Assembly (NCBI GenBank): GCA_003537755.1 | Contig: DPQS01000057.1 | Location: 13,734 to 19,384 of the forward strand | Direction: 5' to 3' | Length of the DNA stretch: 5,651 bases | DNA from: Clostridiales bacterium | GTDB taxonomy: Bacteria; Bacillota; Clostridia; Christensenellales; CAG-314 | In this document: positions 1 to 5,650 of the stretch, piece after piece | Layout: every line of letters begins with the position of its first letter | Position numbering within the stretch: the stretch's first letter is position 1 | Notes under the pieces: model-generated | Databases searched by the model: none | What the model saw: the letters and a program-made list of their open reading frames with translations, nothing else | Told to the model about the DNA's origin: nothing | Made by a program: the position numbers and the translations under genes

Positions 1-954
1 GTTGAATTCCTTACCTACTTCTTCGAGAGTGCGTTGTCTGCCGTCGTCCAGACCGTAACGGAGGCGTATTACCTTTTCTTCGCGCGGGGTAAGTTTGTGC
101 AGCGCGGCAATAAGTTGCTCGCGAAGCATGCTTTGCGCCGCCATATCGCCCGGGGCAATGGTTTTGGTGTCCTCGATGAAGTCAACAAGGTGGCTGTCCT
201 CTTCCTCGCCGATGGGCGTTTCAAGGCTTACGGGGTCCTGCGCAATCTTTTGGATTTCCACTACCTTTTCGGCAGGAATACCCATGTATTCGCCGATTTC
301 TTCGGGCGTGGGTTCGCGACCCAGTTCCTGCAAAAGGGCACGTTGCGCACGCACCTGACGGTTGATTGTTTCCACCATATGCACGGGGATACGGATTGTC
401 CTTGCCTGGTCGGCAATGGCGCGTGTGATTGCCTGACGAATCCACCACGTCGCGTATGTACTGAATTTGAAACCCTTGGTGTAGTCAAACTTTTCCACCG
501 CTTTCATCAGTCCCAGGTTGCCTTCCTGAATAAGGTCAAGAAACAGCATTCCGCGGCCGACGTAACGCTTAGCAATGCTTACGACAAGGCGCAGATTTGC
601 CTCGGACAGCTTTTGCTTGGCGTCTTCGTCGCCGTCCAGCATGCGCTTGGCAAGTTCCGCTTCTTCTTCGGTGCTGAGAAGGGGCACTTTGCCGATGTCC
701 TTGAGGTACATTTTTACGGGGTCGTCCACCGCCACGTCGCCGATACTTTTGTACAGCGCGCTATTGTCCTTGTCGAATGTGTCGACGATTTTGACGCCGT
801 TTTCCTCAAGATAGCGGTACAGTTCCGCGTTTTGTTCTGCCGTCAGGGTAAGTTTTTCAAGTTTTGCTTCCAACTCGTCAAAGGTAATGCGGTTGTTTCC
901 GTTGTTTTTAACATCGTCAAGCAACGTTTGCAAAAATGTTTGTGTTACTTCCAT
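1..954 (-). CDS. rpoD: RNA polymerase primary sigma factor RpoD (SigA), 3' end cut by the window edge
   Basis: This is the housekeeping sigma factor, which directs core RNA polymerase to -35/-10 promoters. The window holds 318 codons from an ATG at 952-954. Seen in the translation: a short Bacillota-like region 1.1 (about residues 23-58), region 1.2 (about 77-106, with DDPVKMYLKDIGKVPLLS), region 2 (119-198) with FLDLIQEGNLGLMKAVEKF, the WW pair at 170-171 and Q174/T177, which match the -10 reading residues of sigma70, then TIRIPVHMVETIN, region 3 (about 199-275) and region 4.1 with RLRYGLDDGRQRTLEEVGK. The frame is still open at position 1, inside region 4.2. By comparison with SigA proteins only about 40-45 residues, including most of the -35 binding helix-turn-helix, lie outside. 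It sits 14 bp after dnaG on the same strand, the classic primase-sigma operon order. It has a ribosome binding site of its own but no visible promoter. Confidence 0.97.
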   Translation of the reverse strand, partial: MEVTQTFLQTLLDDVKNNGNNRITFDELEAKLEKLTLTAEQNAELYRYLEENGVKIVDTFDKDNSALYKSIGDVAVDDPVKMYLKDIGKVPLLSTEEEAELAKRMLDGDEDAKQKLSEANLRLVVSIAKRYVGRGMLFLDLIQEGNLGLMKAVEKFDYTKGFKFSTYATWWIRQAITRAIADQARTIRIPVHMVETINRQVRAQRALLQELGREPTPEEIGEYMGIPAEKVVEIQKIAQDPVSLETPIGEEEDSHLVDFIEDTKTIAPGDMAAQSMLREQLIAALHKLTPREEKVIRLRYGLDDGRQRTLEEVGKEFN

Positions 955-964
955 TTGTAAAAGG

Positions 965-970
965 CTCCTT
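965..970 (-). promoter_or_regulatory. Ribosome binding site of rpoD, overlapping the dnaG stop codon
   Basis: On the minus strand AAGGAG ends 10 bases before the rpoD ATG. Its first bases are shared with the dnaG stop codon (969-971). Ribosomes ending dnaG therefore arrive on the rpoD initiation site, which suggests translational coupling. This supports the chosen ATG and a shared transcript. Confidence 0.8.
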
Positions 971-2753
971 ATTTCAGCGAATTTATCTCGTTGCTGACCG
1001 TCGCCAGCCGTTGCAACAGCGTAGCGTCCTCGGGGTGCTGCTTTATTTTGTCAAGCAACTCTTCCCTTTCGGTACGCAGTTTTTCCGTTTTTATTACTTT
1101 TACGCACTCTTCAAAGTATTTTGCGTTTTTTGCGTGTCTTGTTTTGTCGAAATCGGTGTCGAGTAGCGGTTTCAACTGTTGTTCGGTGGCGTCGGGGCAC
1201 AGCGTGTACACCATGTCCAACCTCGGGCGTTGACCTTCGGCAATGGTTTTCAGCACGTAATCGAACATCTTGTCCAGAAATTCGTCCCCGTTTGTCAGCG
1301 GCTTGTCCTTGATGTCGGCGTAGGTTTCGCCGTTAAGCAGTGCCGCCAGTACAAAATACTTGGCAATTTGCTCGGGCGTTTGCTTGGGAGAGGTCGGCTC
1401 GTCCGTCTGTTCGTCGGCGACGGCTTCACCGGCAAGTCTGCGCACAATGTAGTCCTCGCTGTAACCGGTGCGGTTGCTCACTTCCGTTATGTAACGTTGG
1501 CGGCGTTCCTCGTCCAGTTGTTTCAGCATGTCCAGCGCGCCCGACATGTACTTGGGCAATGCGTCGTTACGCTTGGCACTGTCGGTACTTTTTATCGGAA
1601 ACTCGTTGTCAAGCAGTTTCAGTTTGTAATCGGGCAGGGGCAAAGCCTTGTCGATCAGTTTTTCAAAGGCGTCGCTGCCGTATTTTTGTATGTATTCGTC
1701 GGGGTCAAGGTTGTCGGGGATTGACATAACCATCACATGCAAACCTGCTGCGTCCAGCATGTCCATTCCGCGCACGGTTGCTTGCTGTCCTGCCGCGTCG
1801 CCGTCGTAACAAACATACACGGTGTCGGTAAGACGGCTTATCCATTGTGCCTGTTCCTTGGTAAGGCTTGTCCCCATGCTTGCGACAGCCCTGCGGAATC
1901 CTGCCTGATACATGGAAATCACGTCCATGTACCCCTCGACGATTACAAGGTTGGGCAGTGCCGACTTCTGTTTTTCCTCCTTGGCGATGTTTATCGCGTA
2001 CAGATTGTGACGTTTGTTAAACAGCAACGTGTCGTTTGTATTTTTGTATTTACCGCGGCTTATTTCACGCTCGGCAATGCCGCGACCGCCGAAAGCGATA
2101 ACCTTGCCCTGCATGTTGAAAATAGGCACGATAAGCCTGCGGGCAAGCGGATCGAAGTAGCCGTTGTCGGCATGCATAAGCACGCCTGCGCCTACGCAAT
2201 CGTCAAGTTTGAAACCACACTTGGTAAGGTGTGCCACAAGTGGCTCATCGCCGCCGTATCCTTTGCGCCCGGGGGCGTAGCCGATGCCAAATTTGCGCAT
2301 TGTTTCGTCGGTGAAGCCGCGCTTGTGCATGTAGTCAAGGGCTTCCGTACCGAGCGGAGAACGCAACGACTTGTAGTAAAACACCGCCGTTTCGCGGCAG
2401 ATTTTGAGATACAGGTCACGCCTGCGCTTCCTTTCGGCGGCTTCGTCGGCGTTGTAACCGTCGCGCTCGGGTATCGGTATGCCTGCGCGCTTGGCAAGAA
2501 ATTCCACCGCTTCCCACCAGGTCATTGACTCGTACTTCATAAGGAACTTTACCACGTCGCCGCTTTCGCCGCAGCCGAAGCACTTGAAAATCTGCAAGTT
2601 TTTGCTTACTACGAAACTTGCCGTCTTTTCGCCGTGAAAAGGACATCTGGCAGTGAAGTTGGAGCCCGACCTGCGCAGTTCGAGATAGGAACCTATTACG
2701 TCAACAATGTCGTTGGCTGCTTTTACTTTGTTTGCAAATTCCAGTACGTCCAC
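969..2753 (-). CDS. dnaG: DNA primase DnaG
   Basis: This primase makes the RNA primers for Okazaki fragments and leading-strand start, working with the replicative helicase. From the GTG at 2751-2753 it has 594 residues, a normal length for the family. Seen in order: the N-terminal CHC2 zinc-binding domain with C37, H40, C58 and C61 (CPFH and CFGC); the RNA polymerase core with the basic stretch DPLARRLIVPIFNMQGKV (201-218); the TOPRIM domain with EGYMD (acidic residue E273) and DGDAAG (D317, D319), which bind the catalytic metals; and a poorly conserved helical C-terminal part from about residue 430, where the family binds the helicase. The frame can be extended 9 codons to a TTG at 2780, but that extension reads through the Shine-Dalgarno, so the GTG is preferred. 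It is followed directly by rpoD. All key residues checked are present and there is no sign of damage. Confidence 0.97.
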   Translation of the reverse strand: MDVLEFANKVKAANDIVDVIGSYLELRRSGSNFTARCPFHGEKTASFVVSKNLQIFKCFGCGESGDVVKFLMKYESMTWWEAVEFLAKRAGIPIPERDGYNADEAAERKRRRDLYLKICRETAVFYYKSLRSPLGTEALDYMHKRGFTDETMRKFGIGYAPGRKGYGGDEPLVAHLTKCGFKLDDCVGAGVLMHADNGYFDPLARRLIVPIFNMQGKVIAFGGRGIAEREISRGKYKNTNDTLLFNKRHNLYAINIAKEEKQKSALPNLVIVEGYMDVISMYQAGFRRAVASMGTSLTKEQAQWISRLTDTVYVCYDGDAAGQQATVRGMDMLDAAGLHVMVMSIPDNLDPDEYIQKYGSDAFEKLIDKALPLPDYKLKLLDNEFPIKSTDSAKRNDALPKYMSGALDMLKQLDEERRQRYITEVSNRTGYSEDYIVRRLAGEAVADEQTDEPTSPKQTPEQIAKYFVLAALLNGETYADIKDKPLTNGDEFLDKMFDYVLKTIAEGQRPRLDMVYTLCPDATEQQLKPLLDTDFDKTRHAKNAKYFEECVKVIKTEKLRTEREELLDKIKQHPEDATLLQRLATVSNEINSLK

Positions 2754-2759
2754 GGTAAA

Positions 2760-2767
2760 CCTCCTTT
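2760..2767 (-). promoter_or_regulatory. Strong ribosome binding site that fixes the dnaG start at GTG
   Basis: AAAGGAGG lies 6 bases upstream of the GTG at 2751-2753 on the minus strand. An upstream TTG at 2778-2780 would place this site inside the coding region and has no Shine-Dalgarno in front of it that I can see. Confidence 0.9.
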
Positions 2768-2795
2768 GTAGAATTGTCAAGTCCGAGTTGTCTCA

Positions 2796-2822
2796 GCAAG
2801 CCGAATTTTTACACCGGCTCGC
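2796..2822 (-). promoter_or_regulatory. Hairpin in the dnaG 5' leader
   Basis: On the minus strand GCGAGCCG and CGGCTTGC can pair over 8 bp with one G-U, closing an 11-base loop. It ends about 42 bases before the GTG start. No U-run follows, so it is not an intrinsic terminator. A 10-bp palindrome, CTGTCGACAG, sits just upstream at 2825-2834. The pairing is visible in the sequence, but a role in regulating primase is inference, and I recognise no known riboswitch or ribosomal protein site. Confidence 0.4.
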
Positions 2823-2858
2823 CGCTGTCGACAGTATTGACTACCAAAGCCTTACAAC

Positions 2859-2927
2859 ATAATATCCGCAAAAACTTTGCGAATTTCCCCTATTTTTTTT
2901 ATTTTTTCTAAAATATTTTTTTATTTC
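2859..2927 (-). promoter_or_regulatory. Tentative dnaG-rpoD promoter with upstream A-tracts
   Basis: On the minus strand TATTAT (2859-2864) matches the -10 consensus in 5 of 6 bases, and long A-tracts (2891-2927) lie upstream where an UP element could act. No acceptable -35 box is found at 16-18 bp (AAATTC or GAAATT). A start near 2852 would give a leader of about 100 bases holding the palindrome and hairpin. An alternative -10 is TATAAG at 2942-2947, also without a good -35. This is a weak call. Confidence 0.25.
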
Positions 2928-2992
2928 CTTACAAAATAGTCTTATACACTACCCTTACCACAAAATTTTCGGAAATGGGTACGGGGTAAACG

Positions 2993-3014
2993 CCTTTTGC
3001 AAAAAGGTTTTTTT
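2993..3014 (+). terminator. Weak terminator-like hairpin facing away from dnaG
   Basis: On the plus strand CCTTTT and AAAAGG form a 6-bp A/T-rich stem with a 3-base loop, followed by seven T. The shape fits an intrinsic terminator, but the stem is weak and no plus-strand gene lies upstream. It could stop antisense transcripts running out of dnaG, or be chance in an AT-rich region. Confidence 0.25.
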
Positions 3015-3059
3015 CGTAAAAACTTCCCGTAAATATTCCTTGGCAAAACTCACACAAAC

Positions 3060-3087
3060 AAAAAAGGGGACGTCGCGAAACGTCCCC
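3060..3087 (-). terminator. Intrinsic terminator of gap
   Basis: Read on the minus strand, GGGGACGT pairs perfectly with ACGTCCCC around a 6-base loop and is followed by six T. It starts 22 bases after the gap stop codon. This ends the gap transcript and separates it from dnaG-rpoD, so gap appears to be monocistronic rather than part of a gap-pgk-tpi operon. Confidence 0.92.
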
Positions 3088-3109
3088 CTGAAAATCAATC
3101 GACAGGTAA

Positions 3110-4177
3110 TTACTTCAGTTCGGAGAAGTACTTGATTGTACGTACCATCTGAGAAGTGTAGCTGTTTTCGTTGTCGTACCAGGAAACAACCTGAACCTGA
3201 TAGGTGTCGTCGTCGATCTTGGCAACCATCGTCTGAGTAGCGTCAAACAGACTGCCGTAACGCATACCGATAACGTCGGAAGAAACGATCATTTCGTCGT
3301 TGTAGCCGAAACTTTGCGTTTCGCTCTTCTTCATGTATTCGTTGATGCCGTCAACCGTTACGTCCTTGCCCTTTACTACGGCAACAAGGATTGTCGTGCT
3401 GCCGGTGCAAACGGGTACGCGTTGTGCGGAACCGATAAGTTTGCCGTTAAGTTCGGGGATGACAAGTCCGATAGCCTTTGCAGCGCCGGTCGTGTTGGGA
3501 ACGATGTTCTGAGCGGCAGCGCGAGCACGACGAAGGTCACCCTTGCGGTGAGGTCCGTCAAGAACCATCTGGTCGCCCGTGTAAGCGTGAACGGTGGTCA
3601 TGATACCGCTGACGATGGGAGCGTACTCGTTAAGAGCCTTAGCCATGGGTGCAAGGCAGTTTGTCGTGCAGCTTGCTGCGCTGATGATGGTGTCGGCAGG
3701 CGTCAATGTGTTTTCGTTTACGCCGTAAACAATCGTGGGAAGGTCCTTTCCTGCGGGTGCGGAAATAACAACCTTGCGTGCGCCGGCGTCGATGTGAGCC
3801 TGAGCCTTGTCCTTGCTGCAGTAGAAACCTGTGCATTCCAGCACTACGTCTACCTTCAGTTCGCCCCAGGGAAGGTTTGCTGCCTTGGGTTCTGCATAGA
3901 TGGTAATTTCCTTGCCGTCAACAGTGATGCTGCCGGGGGTAACAACCGTCTTTCCGTCTTCTGCAAGAACGGCGTCCTTGTGAGTAACGGTGTGACCCAT
4001 TGCAACGTAGTTGCCCTGAGCCGTGTCATACTTCAACAGATGTGCAAGCATCTTGGGGCTGGTAAGGTCGTTGATTGCTACGATTTCGTAACCTTCCGCG
4101 CCAAACATCTGACGGAATGCCAGACGACCGATACGACCGAAACCGTTGATTGCTACTCTTACATTTTGTTTAGCCAT
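3110..4177 (-). CDS. gap: Glyceraldehyde-3-phosphate dehydrogenase, NAD-dependent, type I
   Basis: It oxidises and phosphorylates glyceraldehyde 3-phosphate to 1,3-bisphosphoglycerate with NAD+, a cytoplasmic step of glycolysis. The protein has 355 residues. Seen: the Rossmann nucleotide motif NGFGRIGR (11-18); Asp37 at the end of the second strand (INDLTS), typical of NAD preference; the active site SAASCTTNCLAP with catalytic Cys170; His197 in TTVHAYT, which activates the cysteine; and the C-terminal WYDNE at 333-337. The YTGDQMVLDGPHRKGDLRR stretch resembles Streptococcus/Clostridia GAPDH. It is longer than the usual 330-340 because the segment between YDTAQG and WGE is about 16 residues longer than I recall in Geobacillus GAPDH. 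The ATG at 4175-4177 has GGAGG 9 bases upstream and a strong promoter further up. The gene is divergent from fba and followed by its own terminator. Confidence 0.98.
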   Translation of the reverse strand: MAKQNVRVAINGFGRIGRLAFRQMFGAEGYEIVAINDLTSPKMLAHLLKYDTAQGNYVAMGHTVTHKDAVLAEDGKTVVTPGSITVDGKEITIYAEPKAANLPWGELKVDVVLECTGFYCSKDKAQAHIDAGARKVVISAPAGKDLPTIVYGVNENTLTPADTIISAASCTTNCLAPMAKALNEYAPIVSGIMTTVHAYTGDQMVLDGPHRKGDLRRARAAAQNIVPNTTGAAKAIGLVIPELNGKLIGSAQRVPVCTGSTTILVAVVKGKDVTVDGINEYMKKSETQSFGYNDEMIVSSDVIGMRYGSLFDATQTMVAKIDDDTYQVQVVSWYDNENSYTSQMVRTIKYFSELK

Positions 4178-4186
4178 GTGAGTATA

Positions 4187-4191
4187 CCTCC
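4187..4191 (-). promoter_or_regulatory. Ribosome binding site of gap
   Basis: GGAGG on the minus strand lies 9 bases before the ATG at 4175-4177 and supports that start. Confidence 0.85.
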
Positions 4192-4223
4192 AAAAGATTT
4201 TCTATTTTGCTTTTTGTACTTGC

Positions 4224-4252
4224 TTTACATAAACAAAGTACTGTGGTAAAAT
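4224..4252 (+). promoter_or_regulatory. Candidate fba promoter
   Basis: TTTACA (4224-4229) and TAAAAT (4247-4252) are separated by exactly 17 bp and each matches the sigma70/SigA consensus in 5 of 6 bases. Transcription would start near 4259 and give a leader of about 107 bases before the fba ATG. It overlaps the predicted transcribed leader of gap and points at the gap promoter. A closer TATAAT at 4345-4350 would start the RNA inside the Shine-Dalgarno, so it is not preferred. Confidence 0.65.
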
Positions 4253-4262
4253 ACCTTATGTA
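4226..4262. repeat. Nested dyads over the gap/fba promoters, possible operator
   Basis: TACATAA (4226-4232) and TTATGTA (4256-4262) form a perfect 7-bp inverted repeat with centres 30 bp apart, about three helical turns. Inside it GGTAAAATACC (4245-4255) is a shorter dyad covering the fba -10 box. GTACTT (4216-4221) and AAGTAC (4236-4241) form a third inverted pair. The symmetry is visible. Binding by a regulator is inference, and AT-rich DNA gives such dyads by chance. Confidence 0.35.
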
Positions 4263-4290
4263 TTATAGCATAGCGCAAAATCTTTGGCAA
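4262..4290 (-). promoter_or_regulatory. gap promoter, near-consensus
   Basis: On the minus strand TTGCCA (4285-4290) and a perfect TATAAT (4262-4267) are 17 bp apart, and the -10 is preceded by TGC, an extended -10. Transcription would start near 4255, giving a leader of about 78 bases to the gap ATG. This is the strongest promoter in the window, fitting a highly expressed glycolytic gene. Confidence 0.85.
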
Positions 4291-4352
4291 CAAAAGAATA
4301 AGCAAATTTTTATAAATTTCGTTTTGCGCCGCATAAAACTTATCTATAATTC

Positions 4353-4357
4353 GGAGG
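4353..4357 (+). promoter_or_regulatory. Ribosome binding site fixing the fba start
   Basis: GGAGG lies 8 bases before the ATG at 4366-4368. The reading frame continues 53 codons further upstream to 4207, but that extension is AT-rich, unlike the aldolase family, and would run through this site and the promoters. Confidence 0.9.
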
Positions 4358-4365
4358 TAACTACT

Positions 4366-5301
4366 ATGCCACTTGTAACAAGTAAAGAGATGTTCAAAAA
4401 AGCATACGAAGGCGGTTACGCCATCGGCGCATTTAACGTGAACAACATGGAAATGGTTCAAGCCATTGTGGAAGCAGCCAACGAGTGCAAGTCACCCGTA
4501 ATTTTGCAGGTGTCCGCAGGCGCAAGAAAGTACGCAAACCCCGTGTACCTTCGTCACCTTGTGGCAGCCGCTGTTGAAACCAGCGACATCCCCATCGTAA
4601 TGCACCTTGACCACGGCGCAGACTTCGAAATCTGCAAGCAAAGCATCGACGACGGCTTTACTTCCGTCATGATCGACGCAAGCAGCAAACCCTGGGACGA
4701 AAACATCGCCATCACGCGTAAAGTTGTGGAATACGCTCACGACCACGGCGTAGTTGTCGAGGCGGAACTTGGCAAACTTGCAGGCGTTGAAGACGACGTA
4801 CACGTAGAAGCCGACGACGCACTGTTTACAAGCCCCGACGAAGTGCAGGACTTTGTGTCCGCAACCGGCATTGACAGCCTTGCAATCGCAATCGGCACAA
4901 GCCACGGTGCATACAAATTCAAGCCCGGTCAGGACCCCAAACTTCGCCTGGACATCCTTGAAGAAGTCGGCAAACGTTTGCCCGGATTCCCCATCGTTCT
5001 TCACGGCGCAAGCAGCGTACCGCAAGACAAAGTTGCCCTTGTAAACCAATTCGGCGGACATATGCCCGACGCAATCGGTATCCCCGAAAGCGAACTGAAA
5101 AAGGCTGCCACGATGGCTGTTTGCAAAATCAACATCGACAGCGACCTGCGCCTCAGCTTCACCGCTGCCGTACGTAAGCACTTTGCGGAACATCCCGACC
5201 ACTTCGACCCCCGTCAATATCTCGGCGACGCACGCACAATGATGAAGGAAGAAGTAAAGCGCAAGATTATCGAAGTACTGGGCAGCGCAAACAAGGCGTA
5301 A
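4366..5301 (+). CDS. fba: Class II fructose-bisphosphate aldolase, zinc-dependent
   Basis: It cleaves fructose 1,6-bisphosphate to dihydroxyacetone phosphate and glyceraldehyde 3-phosphate in glycolysis, and runs backwards in gluconeogenesis; it acts in the cytoplasm. The protein has 311 residues from the ATG with GGAGG 8 bases upstream. Seen: the TIM-barrel start GAFNVNNMEMVQAIVEAA (21-38); HLDHG (80-84), where D82 is the expected catalytic acid and H83 a zinc ligand; EAELG (132-136); GTSHG with zinc ligand H180; VLHGAS with zinc ligand H213; and the phosphate-binding KINIDSDLR (254-262). All metal and catalytic residues expected in class II enzymes are present, and no class I Schiff-base lysine is needed. 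It is divergent from gap, whose enzyme uses one of its products, and the two share a promoter region. The gene ends in tandem TAA codons and is followed by a structured 3' region. The symbol fba is used in the generic sense. Confidence 0.97.
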   Translation: MPLVTSKEMFKKAYEGGYAIGAFNVNNMEMVQAIVEAANECKSPVILQVSAGARKYANPVYLRHLVAAAVETSDIPIVMHLDHGADFEICKQSIDDGFTSVMIDASSKPWDENIAITRKVVEYAHDHGVVVEAELGKLAGVEDDVHVEADDALFTSPDEVQDFVSATGIDSLAIAIGTSHGAYKFKPGQDPKLRLDILEEVGKRLPGFPIVLHGASSVPQDKVALVNQFGGHMPDAIGIPESELKKAATMAVCKINIDSDLRLSFTAAVRKHFAEHPDHFDPRQYLGDARTMMKEEVKRKIIEVLGSANKA

Positions 5302-5437
5302 TAATTACCCGTTTCGACAGTTGCGCCGCCGCCGTCAACCACCGCTATTGCGGACAAGCGGCAAAAGTAATTAGCAAATTATTTTACAGTGCGAGATTTT
5401 TCTTGCACCCCGACATTTGACACTGAACCACAAAAAA
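5302..5437 (+). ncRNA. Structured 3' untranslated region of fba or small RNA, unidentified
   Basis: No coding frame is evident. On the plus strand several hairpins follow one another. TTGC-CGC (5321-5329, 2-base bulge) can pair with GCGGCAA (5358-5364), enclosing CCGC-TATT-GCGG (5342-5353). An A/T stem of 9 bp with loop AGCA spans 5364-5385; its first base is shared with the outer stem. GTGCGAGA-TTTT-TCTTGCAC, 8 bp with one G-U, spans 5389-5408. The terminator follows. A long 3' UTR or a 3'-derived small RNA would both fit. I match it to no known RNA family. Confidence 0.3.
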
Positions 5438-5470
5438 GGGCATTGCGGATTAGTCCGCAGTGCCCTTTTT
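5432..5470. terminator. Strong intrinsic terminator of fba, probably bidirectional
   Basis: A 12-bp stem (5438-5449 with 5454-5465, one G-U pair) closes a TTAG tetraloop. Five T follow on the plus strand, and six A precede it, which become T on the minus strand. It lies 137 bases after the fba stop codon. The symmetric tracts fit use from both sides, as expected between convergent genes. Confidence 0.92.
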
Positions 5471-5536
5471 ATGCAGTGACGTTGTATTATAATGTGAGTT
5501 TAAGGTTTGATTTTATTGACTTATTTTGTCGGTATT
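5471..5536. other. AT-rich spacer after the terminator
   Basis: It contains a plus-strand TATAAT at 5488-5493 with no usable -35 box. I see no gene, repeat or RNA that can be supported in this stretch. Confidence 0.5.
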
Positions 5537-5650
5537 TTAATCTGTTTTTTGACAATTTAGCATAGGGTTAATTTCGCTATCACTAACAACCTTGGGGATG
5601 TCCTTTTCCGTTCTTTCGTGTGGACATTCGCTCAGTGTACATCCAGTACA
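5537..5650 (-). CDS. Possible C-terminal end of an unidentified minus-strand gene
   Basis: This minus-strand frame is open from the window edge for 37 codons to a TAA at 5537-5539. The translation contains a cysteine cluster, CTGCTLSECPHE, and one more cysteine near the end (INPMLNC), which could bind metal, but I recognise no family. It would converge on fba across the bidirectional terminator, which favours a real gene here. Against it: an open frame of this length occurs easily by chance in AT-rich DNA, and its codon use (TGT, CTA, AGT) differs from the other genes, which strongly avoid CTA. If real, it may be of foreign or weakly expressed origin. Confidence 0.33.
   Translation of the reverse strand, partial: CTGCTLSECPHERTEKDIPKVVSDSEINPMLNCQKTD

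Larger units (their letters stand above)
2768..3059. other. AT-rich intergenic region between gap and dnaG
   Basis: No coding frame with a ribosome binding site is visible on either strand. The stretch contains the dnaG leader, the tentative dnaG promoter, a nearly pure A/T block at 2889-2927 and a short hairpin followed by T at 2993-3014. The gap terminator lies at its right edge. Confidence 0.7.

Noticed and set aside
34..960. Plus-strand open frame of 308 codons
   Set aside because: It is the antisense shadow of rpoD, whose translated minus strand matches SigA over its whole length.
1737..2528. Plus-strand open frame of 263 codons within dnaG
   Set aside because: It is the antisense shadow of the primase, which has intact zinc-finger and TOPRIM motifs.
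2775..2780. Consensus TTGACA on the minus strand before dnaG
   Set aside because: At 17 bp spacing the -10 would be TACCGT over the start codon, giving a transcript without the ribosome binding site.
3314..4249. Plus-strand open frame of 311 codons
   Set aside because: It lies in exact antisense codon register to gap, has no ribosome binding site or family resemblance, and is explained by the near absence of TTA, CTA and TCA codons in gap.
4345..4350. Perfect TATAAT just before the fba ribosome binding site
   Set aside because: A start about 7 bases downstream would fall inside the Shine-Dalgarno, and the -35 position holds only TTTTGC.
4492..5217. Minus-strand open frame of 241 codons within fba
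   Set aside because: It is the antisense register of the aldolase gene, with composition that mirrors it and no start signals.
2829..5320. TCGACAG occurring several times (about 2829, 3099, 5133, 5314)
   Set aside because: The copies share only 7 bases, have no regular spacing or common context, and one is inside fba.
5549..5554. Consensus TTGACA on the plus strand near the right edge
   Set aside because: No TATAAT-like box is found 16-18 bp downstream.
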